From Methylobacter tundripaludum (GTDB lineage: Bacteria; Pseudomonadota; Gammaproteobacteria; Methylococcales; Methylomonadaceae), in contig NZ_PTIY01000006.1 of NCBI RefSeq assembly GCF_002934365.1, positions 1 through 64,000 on the forward strand: DNA of 64,000 bases, written 5' to 3'. The notes under the pieces were generated by a model, which had not been told where the DNA came from, searched no databases, and was given only the letters and a program-made list of their open reading frames with translations. Positions 1-7,177 of the stretch are shown one piece after another. Made by a program: the position numbers and the translations under genes. How positions within the stretch are numbered: the stretch's first letter is position 1; each line of letters begins with the position of its first letter.

Positions 1-44
1 TTGGTCTGATGACCTGTACTGGAAGTAATCAACATTTTTCACCC

Positions 45-89
45 TTTCGACCGGAAAACAGGGGCATATTTTAGCATTTCCGGTCGAAA
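45..89. repeat. 13-bp perfect inverted repeat
   Basis: The arms at 45-57 (TTTCGACCGGAAA) and 77-89 (TTTCCGGTCGAAA) are exact reverse complements separated by 19 bases. The structure sits about 90 bases upstream of the FRG-domain ORF. It could be an operator, the terminator of a gene to the left, or the end of a mobile element. There is no long T-run, so a simple terminator is not clearly indicated. Confidence 0.6.
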
Positions 90-180
90 AGATGGGCTTA
101 AAAATAGATATTAATTAAATATTTCAATTGGATAGAGGGTTTTTCAGGAGTGACTAAGTAACGGTAGCTTCACTACCAGA

Positions 181-843
181 ATGTGGCGGGGACAAGGTGA
201 TCTTGATTGGCCAATTCATAGTTCTGCTTACCGAAGAATCTCATCGCCTAGCGAAGGGAAATTAGCTTCATATGAACAGCGCCTGCTTGAACAAGCCACC
301 CATAATGGCTATAGGTTTTTGGATGGTAGAGAGTTGTCAGACATGGAGTTGCTCGCTCGCCTTCAACACCATGGTGCAGCAACCAGATTAATCGATACAA
401 GTAAGAGTGTGTTGGTAGCTCTCTGGTTTTGCTGCGTTTCGGAACCTAATAAAACTGGGGCTCTTATTGGCGTACACACCAATCATTTGGGTGGCTATGA
501 AGGTGAAACTGATCGCCGCAAATACCAAGAGGTGATTAAAGGCCTAAAGGGGGTACCGCACCCACTTACTTGGGAGCCGCCGTCAATTACTAAACGCATT
601 GCGGCCCAGCACTCACAATTCTTGTATAGCGAAGTTAAGAAAGATAAATGGGGTAGCTTAGCCCTCCCAAGGGATAAGGGGGCTACCTATATATTCGCTA
701 TTCCTTCCACACTAAAAACAAAATGCATTGAGATTCTACAAGAGGCTTTCGACATACGTCATCTGACGCTATTCCCTGATTTAGACGGTTTCGGACAGGC
801 AAATAGCCATAACAAATATGAGTTCTATAACAACAGGTGGTAA
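181..843 (+). CDS. FRG domain-containing protein, probably N-terminally truncated
   Basis: The 220-residue product opens almost directly on the FRG signature (MWRGQGDLDWPIHSSAYRR) and continues with the family's conserved LLARLQHHGAATRLIDTS segment. FRG domains occur in phage- and mobile-element-associated proteins, and the biochemical function is unsettled. Normally a few dozen residues precede the W/F-R-G-Q motif. Here the same frame is closed by a TGA at 151-153 and no good ribosome site precedes the ATG at 181, so the natural N-terminus is probably lost or frameshifted. A short alternative reading from GTG 150 ends after three codons. The gene is the only plus-strand gene in this part and is AT-richer than its neighbours, which is compatible with transfer. 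Confidence 0.7.
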   Translation: MWRGQGDLDWPIHSSAYRRISSPSEGKLASYEQRLLEQATHNGYRFLDGRELSDMELLARLQHHGAATRLIDTSKSVLVALWFCCVSEPNKTGALIGVHTNHLGGYEGETDRRKYQEVIKGLKGVPHPLTWEPPSITKRIAAQHSQFLYSEVKKDKWGSLALPRDKGATYIFAIPSTLKTKCIEILQEAFDIRHLTLFPDLDGFGQANSHNKYEFYNNRW

Positions 844-860
844 TCAATAGTATTAGTGCC

Positions 861-946
861 ATAGGATGGGCCGAGCTTGCAAGCCCACCGTTCGCGATTG
901 ATGCGGTTCGCTACTGCTCACCACATCCTACGGCACTACCCCATAC
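861..946. repeat. dispersed palindromic repeat (GTAGGATGGG class)
   Basis: The stretch begins with ATAGGATGGGCCGAGC and ends with CTCACCACATCCTACGG, forming an imperfect palindrome between the FRG gene and the 3' end of the Nudix gene. It resembles the short intergenic repeats beginning GTAGGATGGG that are common in gammaproteobacterial genomes; this assignment is by recollection, not by search. Confidence 0.4.
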
Positions 947-960
947 CAACCCTACAGCAC

Positions 961-1899
961 TCAATCCAAAAAAGCCCTGATCGCCGCTATCCCTTGGCCT
1001 CCACTTTGCCTCGCTGTCGTCAGATTGGATTCGGTCATGCCGCCCAGGGCGTAAACAGGCAGGTTGATCTTGGCGACCAGATCGGCAAATTGCTCCCAGC
1101 CTAACGATGCCGCGCCCGGATGGGTTTGGGTTGCGAGCACAGGAGCCAGCACGACAAAATCAACGCCTATGTTTTGCGCATGTAGCAGTTGTTCAAGATT
1201 GTGGCACGATGCGGCGAGCCATTTGGGTCGCTTGGTCAAGGCTTGTCCTGAACTAGATCGAAGGGCCATTAAGTGGTTGCTGGTTAGGTGGACGCCGTCT
1301 ACTTCGGCTGGACATTCAACGGCTGAATTCATTAACAACACGGCCTGTTGCTGTTGGCATAGCGGGTAAGCCTGCTCAATAAACTTTGTGACGGAGACTG
1401 GCGGCAGGGTTTTCAATCTGGCCTGGATCAGCTTGACGCCCCGGTTCAATATTTCTTGCAGGTTAGTCAGCAACAAGGCTTCATCTGCGTCATCCAGAAT
1501 CGCGTAATGATGCGGCAATCGGGCGGCGGTGATGATGGGCCGGTTGGCGGCGGGAAATGCGTAGTGTTCCAGTTCAGCCGGTGTTACCCATTTAAACAGC
1601 TGGCCTTCCAAGCTTTTGGCCTCGCCTGAAAACTGCTCGACCAAGAAAACGTTTAGCTGTACGAGCCGGTCGGGATACTGGTGCTTGATGGTAATCAGCG
1701 GGATTGCCGTGGTCACGGTGATGTTGATCTCTTCCTTGAGTTCGCGGGCCAGTGCTTGTTCGGCTGTCTCAAATTCTTCAATCTTGCCGCCGGGGAATTC
1801 CCACAGGCCGCCTTGGTGCAAATCGGCATGGCGCAGGGAAATCAGGATTTTTCCTTCCGGGTTTTTGACTACGCCTACGGCGACTTGGAGTGGGTTCAT
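961..1899 (-). CDS. Nudix hydrolase (MutT-like) fused to a ThiE/TenI-like domain
   Basis: Residues 1-130 form a MutT-type Nudix domain, expected to hydrolyse 8-oxo-dGTP or related oxidised nucleotides. The Nudix box is visible (GGKIEEFET then RELKEEIN), although the usual Gly near its end is Asn. Residues about 135-312 resemble thiamine-phosphate synthase/TenI barrels, with GVKLIQARLK and the terminal VYALGGM...GGQGIAAIRAF phosphate-binding stretch. Such fusions are widespread in gammaproteobacteria, usually next to argJ as here, and the ThiE-like half has no established role. The ATG at 1897-1899 is followed directly by the first Nudix strand. A repeat of about 300 bases separates it from argJ, so co-transcription is not certain. 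Confidence 0.88.
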   Translation of the reverse strand: MNPLQVAVGVVKNPEGKILISLRHADLHQGGLWEFPGGKIEEFETAEQALARELKEEINITVTTAIPLITIKHQYPDRLVQLNVFLVEQFSGEAKSLEGQLFKWVTPAELEHYAFPAANRPIITAARLPHHYAILDDADEALLLTNLQEILNRGVKLIQARLKTLPPVSVTKFIEQAYPLCQQQQAVLLMNSAVECPAEVDGVHLTSNHLMALRSSSGQALTKRPKWLAASCHNLEQLLHAQNIGVDFVVLAPVLATQTHPGAASLGWEQFADLVAKINLPVYALGGMTESNLTTARQSGGQGIAAIRAFLD

Positions 1900-1952
1900 A
1901 TTTTACTGGACGCTGGAGCGATCATCGTAATACACAAGTGTCTGGGGTACAC

Positions 1953-2136
1953 CGTCATTCCGGCAGGGATTCACTTCGGGCTGTCCTGCCCGAAGTCCTT
2001 CGGATAAATGCAAATCCGTTCCTGACGGATTTGTGCCGGAATCCAGAGCACAGGGATGTGAATTCTTGATATTGTTGCTGTTTCAGTATCGCCATCCATG
2101 GCATCTGGATCCCGGCAATCCCTGCCGGGATGACGT
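1953..2136. repeat. dispersed intergenic element, copy 1 (TTCCGGCAGGGAT family)
   Basis: This palindromic element opens with GTCATTCCGGCAGGGATTCA and closes with CAATCCCTGCCGGGATGACG. An internal palindrome, AAATCCGT...ACGGATTT, lies in the middle. Related copies are at 11419-11531 and 37433-37591. It fills most of the gap of about 325 bases (1900-2224) between argJ and the Nudix gene, and I see no gene in that gap. Confidence 0.75.
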
Positions 2137-2190
2137 GCTTTAAAATACCTGTGTATATCGACGGGCGCCGGAGCGTGGGAACGATAAAAT

Positions 2191-2218
2191 CTTTCGCCTT
2201 GTACCTTGCGCCTTTCAC
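2191..2218. repeat. degenerate heptanucleotide repeat (4 units)
   Basis: Four consecutive 7-mers, CTTTCGC, CTTGTAC, CTTGCGC and CTTTCAC, follow the pattern CTTNNNC immediately downstream of the argJ stop codon. They look like a decayed relative of the perfect heptamer arrays at 47152-47235 and 54986-55069. Confidence 0.5.
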
Positions 2219-2224
2219 CTGCTT

Positions 2225-3439
2225 TTAAGTCCTATATTCCGCATTGATTTTCACGTAATCATACGAAAAGTCGCAGGTTAAGACTTCCTGTACTGCACTC
2301 CCGCGACCCAGTTTGACGGTCACGGTGATCTCTTCCTGATTCATCACCCGCTGCCCGGCTTCCTCGGTGTAGTCGCCAGCCCTACCTCCGTTTCTGACGA
2401 TGCAGACGTCATCCAGATACAGCTGCACGTCTTCCAGCACCATGTTTTCGACGCCTGCGCGGCCGACCGCCGCCAGTATCCGCCCCCAGTTCGGGTCGCT
2501 GGCGAAAAAGGCGGTTTTCACCAACGGCGAATGGGCGATGGTTTTGCCGACGCGCACCGCTTCTTCATCGGTCAAGGCCTGCTCGACCACGATGCGCATC
2601 AGCTTGGTTGCGCCCTCGCCGTCCCTAACGATGGCTTCCGCCAGTTGTTTGCAAACGGTCATCACGGCGTCGGCAAAGATTTGATAATGCTCGCTGTCCT
2701 GTTTGATTTCAGGAGCCAGCGAGCAGCCGCTCGCCATCAACACGCAAGCGTCATTGGTCGAGGTGTCGCCATCGACGGTGATGCGGTTGAACGATTGCTC
2801 GACGGCCAGCGCCAGGCAGTTCTGCAACAGGGTTTGCTCGATTTTTGCATCGGTCGCCATAAAGCCCAGCATGGTCGCCATATTCGGCTGGATCATGCCC
2901 GCGCCTTTGGAAATGCCGTTGATAGTGATGGTTTGTCCGTCGATTTCGATGACCTTGGATACGCCTTTCGGGAAGGTATCGGTGGTCATGATCGCCTGGG
3001 CAGCCTTGTCCCAGTTGGCGGCACCAAGGTTGCTGACGGCTTCCCGTAAAGCGGCTTTGATTTTGTTGACCGGCAGCGATTGGCCGATGACGCCGGTCGA
3101 AAAAGGCAACACCTGGGTTGCCGCACCGTCGACCACTGCGGCCAGATCGGCGCAGGTCGCCAACGCATCCTGCATGCCCTGCTCGCCGGTGCCGGCGTTG
3201 GCGTTGCCGGAATTGATCAGTAACCAGCGCGGACTATGCGCCAGATTCGCTTTCGCGACATGCACAGGTGCCGCGCAAAAGGCGTTCTGGGTAAACACCG
3301 CCGCACAGGTCGAATGCTCCGGCATTTGTATCACCAGAATATCATCCCTGACGGTTTGCTTGATGCCTGCGTTCGCTGTACCCAGCGTTATGCCTGCTAC
3401 CGGGTGCATAATCGGAAAACTGCACTGTCCTACTGCCAT
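2225..3439 (-). CDS. argJ: arginine biosynthesis bifunctional protein ArgJ
   Basis: Glutamate N-acetyltransferase/amino-acid acetyltransferase (404 residues, normal family length). It transfers the acetyl group from N-acetylornithine to glutamate in the cyclic arginine pathway. The self-cleavage site is visible around residue 190 in KGAGMIQPNMATML: cleavage before the Thr of ATML yields alpha and beta subunits with Thr as nucleophile. The N-terminal GITLGTANAGIK and the C-terminal SFSYDYVKINAEYRT-like end are typical (here the end reads FSYDYVKINAEYRT). It lies 3 bases downstream of the MNT-HEPN gene and upstream of the Nudix/ThiE gene, a familiar argJ-mutT neighbourhood. Confidence 0.96.
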   Translation of the reverse strand: MAVGQCSFPIMHPVAGITLGTANAGIKQTVRDDILVIQMPEHSTCAAVFTQNAFCAAPVHVAKANLAHSPRWLLINSGNANAGTGEQGMQDALATCADLAAVVDGAATQVLPFSTGVIGQSLPVNKIKAALREAVSNLGAANWDKAAQAIMTTDTFPKGVSKVIEIDGQTITINGISKGAGMIQPNMATMLGFMATDAKIEQTLLQNCLALAVEQSFNRITVDGDTSTNDACVLMASGCSLAPEIKQDSEHYQIFADAVMTVCKQLAEAIVRDGEGATKLMRIVVEQALTDEEAVRVGKTIAHSPLVKTAFFASDPNWGRILAAVGRAGVENMVLEDVQLYLDDVCIVRNGGRAGDYTEEAGQRVMNQEEITVTVKLGRGSAVQEVLTCDFSYDYVKINAEYRT

Positions 3440-3442
3440 AAG

Positions 3443-4210
3443 TTAAGCCTCGTTAAACTGAGTGGTTATATAACACTTGTCTTTTATCGCTAAATAAATG
3501 CCTTCAATAACTTCTTTTTTTGCATAAATTAAATTAATACTATTGGCCATTTCAATGGCGTCATCCTCATATTCATGAGACAACTGATTTCGTATATTTC
3601 TCAAATCCTGCCATTCATTGACAATATCTATATCGATATATTTTTCCATTTTTTTAATAACATCCAAAAACGATAATTTATCGGCATTGCCTTCAAACCG
3701 CCCCACTAATACCCTAAAAAGCTTTTCACCCATACTATCCTGGAGCTTTGAAAACCTAAACAAATACTGATCTATCGCTTGCACTTGATCTTTGGATAAA
3801 TTTTCATATTTAGTCGCAGTAAGCGGCATAAATGCCGACATATCGCTATAGGCTTCGTTTATCCGTTGCAAATGCTTAGTGCATTCTTTGAAAATCTTCT
3901 CGATTTTTAAGTTCTCTAAGTTCAATTCTATGCCTTTTTCAATCGCTTCTTTTTCTATGGGCCGGGTTTTGTCTTTGGCGATAACAACATCTATTTTTTG
4001 CTCGCCTAAAGCCATGTCTAATGCGCTTAAAAACTTGATCTTTTTCTCATACAAATTATCTTTATTATCAGGTACAAGATATAAATCTATATCCCCGCCT
4101 TTTTTATTGTCATCTACTCTGCTGCCAAAAAGATATACCTTTACTGTATCGCCGAATATGTTTTGGGCACTGTGTTGTATAGCGGTTATCTCAAATAGGG
4201 TTAATCGCAT
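3443..4210 (-). CDS. fused minimal nucleotidyltransferase-HEPN protein (HepT/MntA-like on one chain)
   Basis: The 255-residue protein starts with a minimal nucleotidyltransferase domain: GS at residues 29-30, then DID at 40-42 (GSRVDDNKKGGDIDL), and a further acidic strand IDVV near 73. The C-terminal half is alpha-helical and carries RNQLSHEY at 207-214, the R-x4-H-x-Y motif of HEPN RNase toxins whose Tyr is the site AMPylated by MntA antitoxins. In known systems these are two adjacent genes; here both motifs are on one polypeptide. The region is clearly AT-richer than argJ. It may be a self-neutralised toxin, or a nucleotidyltransferase whose HEPN part only binds nucleotide. Activity is inferred from motifs alone. 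Confidence 0.75.
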   Translation of the reverse strand: MRLTLFEITAIQHSAQNIFGDTVKVYLFGSRVDDNKKGGDIDLYLVPDNKDNLYEKKIKFLSALDMALGEQKIDVVIAKDKTRPIEKEAIEKGIELNLENLKIEKIFKECTKHLQRINEAYSDMSAFMPLTATKYENLSKDQVQAIDQYLFRFSKLQDSMGEKLFRVLVGRFEGNADKLSFLDVIKKMEKYIDIDIVNEWQDLRNIRNQLSHEYEDDAIEMANSINLIYAKKEVIEGIYLAIKDKCYITTQFNEA

Positions 4211-4248
4211 TATTTATAACCTATCCTGCAAAACTGGCTTTTAACGGA

Positions 4249-5385
4249 TCAAACTTTAAAAAACACAAACACATTATCGATTTTTTTAACTTCCACGCAC
4301 ATCAGTTTGCATTGTTTTTTTATCGCCTCCAGCTGCTCGCTGAGCGCAAAAGGCAAAATCACTTCCACTTCAATCTGGCCGTCCAGGTAATGGATTCTGA
4401 AATCCTCTATAGCCGTCTTAAATTCCACCAGATAAATATCCAGCAATCGCTGCACTTCCCCTCGGGACAGCGGTCTGGATTGCTCCTGCAAACTTTCGTC
4501 ATCTTCGGGGTCGACATGCACCAACACGTCCATCACGTCGTCAAAACGCCGGATCAAATCATCCCTGACGATGTCGCCGATCATGTGGCCTTCCGAAACG
4601 GTAATGCGGGGATCGACGACGATGTGCGCATCGATCAGCGCATCCTCGCCCATTTGCCGGGTGCGCAGTAAATGGATGCCTTCGACGCCATCAATCGCAT
4701 GAATGGCGGTCCTGATCTCGGCGACCAATGCGGGCGGCAATGAGGTGTCGACCAGTTCCTTGATGCTTTCAAACACCAAGTTCAAACCGATTTTAGCCAC
4801 CATCAACGCAACCACTACGGCGGCAATCCCGTCTGCCAACGGATAGCCCATCATCACCGCGCCTATGCCGAACAAGACCACTAGCGATGAAACGGCATCG
4901 CTACGCTGATGCCAGGCATTGGCCAGCAGCAATTTGGAGCGGGTCTTTTTGGCGATGCGCTTGGTATATTGGTACAGCCATTCGTTGATCAGGATTGAAA
5001 CAGCCGCAACAGCCATTGACAAAACGTTAGGTACAGGCAGGTGCTCGGGATCCGCCATACGCTCCATGACCGACCAGACGATCGCGCCGCCGATCGCAAT
5101 TAAGCTCCCGCCCAGAATGACCGTCGCGATGGTTTCAAAGCGGCGGTGGCCGTAGGGATGATCATGATCGGCCTCGCGGCTGCCTAACCTAACCGCAATA
5201 ATCACCAGCAGATCGCTGAGCAAGTCCGAAAGCGAATGAATGCCGTCGGCAATCAGGGCCGCAGACTGCCCGAGGATGCCGAAACCGATTTTGATCAGCG
5301 TCTGGACAACATTAATCGCCGCGCCGACATAGCTGGCTCTGGCTTTTAATTTATCCGTTTTTGCGGCGTCTAAGGCTTCGGCCAT
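4249..5385 (-). CDS. cation diffusion facilitator family transporter
   Basis: An inner-membrane divalent-metal/proton antiporter of the CDF (FieF/ZitB-like) family. Membrane segments cover roughly residues 20-205. The metal-site helix reads ADGIHSLSDLLSD and is followed by the HDHPYGHRRFE loop. A long cytoplasmic C-terminal domain (residues 210-378) carries the regulatory ferredoxin-like fold plus an extra tail of about 80 residues beyond normal FieF length. The frame can be opened from a TTG at 5409, but the ATG at 5385 has an AGGA 11 bases upstream and starts MAEALDAAKTDK, so I place the start there. The substrate metal cannot be told from sequence. Confidence 0.9.
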   Translation of the reverse strand: MAEALDAAKTDKLKARASYVGAAINVVQTLIKIGFGILGQSAALIADGIHSLSDLLSDLLVIIAVRLGSREADHDHPYGHRRFETIATVILGGSLIAIGGAIVWSVMERMADPEHLPVPNVLSMAVAAVSILINEWLYQYTKRIAKKTRSKLLLANAWHQRSDAVSSLVVLFGIGAVMMGYPLADGIAAVVVALMVAKIGLNLVFESIKELVDTSLPPALVAEIRTAIHAIDGVEGIHLLRTRQMGEDALIDAHIVVDPRITVSEGHMIGDIVRDDLIRRFDDVMDVLVHVDPEDDESLQEQSRPLSRGEVQRLLDIYLVEFKTAIEDFRIHYLDGQIEVEVILPFALSEQLEAIKKQCKLMCVEVKKIDNVFVFFKV

Positions 5386-5436
5386 TATTCTATAAATCCT
5401 CGTTTCCAAGCGCTGCCATTAAGTTAAGTTCAAATG

Positions 5437-5493
5437 GAGTACAAGGCTTGCCTTGTACTAACCGCGCCATATTGCAAGGCCAGCCTTGCACTC
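5437..5493. repeat. imperfect palindrome (GGAGTRCAAGGC ... GCCTTGCACTCC)
   Basis: GGAGTACAAGGC at 5437 pairs with GCCTTGCACTCC ending at 5493 in the gap between the CDF gene and tusA. A similar structure built on GGAGTGCAAGCT/AGCTTGCACTCC is at 17887-17930. It is probably a dispersed intergenic repeat. Confidence 0.45.
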
Positions 5494-5590
5494 CAGCCGT
5501 TGGAAATACGCTGTCATTAACTTAATAGCAGTGACGCAGCGCCTGGGAACAGGAACCGTAGCGGGTAGGAATGAGGTATTGTCTAAAACC

Positions 5591-5824
5591 TCAGCCATTA
5601 CCGCCCACTTCCAAAATAATAATGTATTCATGATCGCCCGAACGGGTTTCCAGCACCTTATGCCCGTTGATCCGGCACCAGGCCGGGATGTCCTGCATGA
5701 CGCCCGGATCGGTGCAGATAACCTCCAACTGGTCGCCTGATTTAAGCTGCTTGACTTTATCCTGAGTGCGGATGACCGGTAACGGGCACAACAGGCGGCG
5801 GGCGTTTAAAGTTTCTCTATTCAT
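5591..5824 (-). CDS. TusA/SirA-family sulfur carrier
   Basis: A small protein of about 77 residues with the family signature around a reactive cysteine (RRLLCPLPVIRT). It is expected to carry persulfide sulfur. The start ATG at 5822-5824 overlaps the stop of the upstream thiouridylase-like gene (ATGA junction), so the two are translationally coupled. That arrangement suggests this TusA paralogue feeds the PP-loop enzyme rather than acting as the general cellular TusA. A further in-frame ATG nine bases upstream is possible. Confidence 0.88.
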   Translation of the reverse strand: MNRETLNARRLLCPLPVIRTQDKVKQLKSGDQLEVICTDPGVMQDIPAWCRINGHKVLETRSGDHEYIIILEVGGNG

Positions 5825-6876
5825 ATATACCATTCTTGCGGAATCTCTTCTGTGCCGAACGGCTTGACCTGAATAACCCGTTCGGAACCCGCTTTATCGG
5901 TGATGCTCACATCGACTTGCTCGGCATTGCGCCCCTGGCCGTAGCGGGCGGTAATTCTGGCCGCCAGGAACAAATCCTCGGCCGAAGGCGAACCGTCCAC
6001 CAGCACCAATGGCCCTGCATGGCTGGTGCAATTCATCGTGATGAATTCTTTTTTGTAGCCCTGCATGAAGCGGCCTTCGCCTTCCTCCCTGGCGACAATA
6101 ACCTTAAAGTTTTGTCCCGGCCTGATGTGCCTGCCGACTTTCAGCAGCATCACATCGTCCAGGTCGTATTGTTTGTCGCCGTCGCGCGCTTTCCATAAAT
6201 CGACCAGTTTGGCCGAATAGTTGGCATCGGTCAGGAAACAGCAGCCGCCCGCAGGCTGGGCGTAGTCGTCAAAACCAAACTGCCGGGCCATCGCCATCTG
6301 CGGCTTGCGCGAGCGCCCGGTAAAATCATACAGCTTCTCCCGATCGACCCAACCTTCCCGTTCCGGCAGGGTGAGCGGCAAATTCTTCGCGCACAAAGGC
6401 CGCAGTAAGCGGTCATCGGCGCCTGATTCTCTCGATATGATCGGCATCGTATCCTTGCGTTGCGACATCGGCCGTTGGCCGATCACTTCGCCGGTTATGA
6501 TGAAGTCGAAATCGTTTTCCACGATCCACTGCTTGGCCTTGTTGACCATGAAAATCTTGCAGTCCAGGCAAGGATTCATGTGCGCGCCGTAGCCGTGTTT
6601 CGGGTTGATCAGGACATCTTTGTATTCTTCGATCACGTCGACGATATGCAGCTTCATGCCCAGCTGTTCGGCGACCCAGAGGGAATTGTTGCGTTTAGGC
6701 TTGGCCTTGTCATTGGCCCGGATAGCATGGGTGTGGCCTTCCACGCAAAAACCGGTAAAGAAGTTGATGCCTTCGACATGGACGCCCTGCTCCATGATGG
6801 TTTTCGCAGCCAGCATCGAATCCAGTCCGCCGGAAATTAACGCCACTGCTTTTCTTTGTTTACTCATATCACTCAA
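5821..6876 (-). CDS. PP-loop tRNA thiouridylase-like protein with C-terminal NFACT-R-type domain
   Basis: The 351-residue protein has an ATP-pyrophosphatase PP-loop near the N-terminus (ALISGGLDSMLA) and resembles MnmA/ThiI-type tRNA thiolases. A CLDCK cysteine pair lies near residue 105 and another Cys pair (GGCCFL) near 213, possible sites for the persulfide or metal. The C-terminal third (VGRHIRPGQNFKVIVARE onward) resembles the RNA-binding NFACT-R domain found attached to some of these enzymes. Genomes often annotate such proteins as tRNA (5-methylaminomethyl-2-thiouridylate) methyltransferase, but they are shorter than MnmA and the target base is unknown. It is coupled to a TusA carrier downstream. 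Confidence 0.82.
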   Translation of the reverse strand: MSDMSKQRKAVALISGGLDSMLAAKTIMEQGVHVEGINFFTGFCVEGHTHAIRANDKAKPKRNNSLWVAEQLGMKLHIVDVIEEYKDVLINPKHGYGAHMNPCLDCKIFMVNKAKQWIVENDFDFIITGEVIGQRPMSQRKDTMPIISRESGADDRLLRPLCAKNLPLTLPEREGWVDREKLYDFTGRSRKPQMAMARQFGFDDYAQPAGGCCFLTDANYSAKLVDLWKARDGDKQYDLDDVMLLKVGRHIRPGQNFKVIVAREEGEGRFMQGYKKEFITMNCTSHAGPLVLVDGSPSAEDLFLAARITARYGQGRNAEQVDVSITDKAGSERVIQVKPFGTEEIPQEWYI

Positions 6877-6946
6877 AAATTGGGAAAATTTGCCTATTAT
6901 ACCGGCTTATCTTCCAATTTGGCTTTCAATTCCATGTTCCGGCTTC

Positions 6947-7001
6947 GTAGGTACGCTTTGCGTAGTTTTCGGCGCTCAATGGTATGCACAGCGTACCCTA
7001 C
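6947..7001. repeat. dispersed palindrome (GTAGGTACGC ... GCGTACCCTAC)
   Basis: GTAGGTACGC at 6947 pairs with GCGTACCCTAC ending at 7001. The non-coding stretch 6877-7177 contains this repeat, the imperfect attC-like palindrome at 7101-7163 and the ribosome site of the chitosanase gene. I see no gene in it. Confidence 0.5.
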
Positions 7002-7100
7002 ATGGCTGGGTCGAGTAATTTTTTGGGAGGGTATCGATGTCGTATTTGTTTGCATGATATGTCGCCTTGACCTATACTCTAGCCAAGTAAAAACAACAAG

Positions 7101-7163
7101 ATAGCTTTAATTAAGCATGATTATACGACACATCACACTGATGTCGTATATATTACGTTAGCT
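7101..7163 (+). other. degenerate attC site (left edge of cassette cluster)
   Basis: An imperfect palindrome with outer arms ATAGCT/AGCTAT and inner arms TATACGACA/TGTCGTATA. It ends in ACGTTAGCT, one base off the attC core GTTRRRY and nearly complementary to the R'' box of the next attC. The left R''-like box is poor. It would be the attC of a cassette now lost to the left. Confidence 0.5.
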
Positions 7164-7177
7164 ATTAAGGAGAAGTT

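Noticed and set aside
961-1900. TPP riboswitch upstream of the ThiE-fusion gene
   Set aside because: No CUGAGA/ACCUGA-type thi-box elements were found in 1900-2224; that gap is filled by a palindromic repeat.
2531-3049. Long plus-strand frames opposite argJ, and similar frames opposite uup, yoaA, lepA and the giant kinase
   Set aside because: They are shadows of well-supported genes on the other strand, with no ribosome sites and no recognisable domains.
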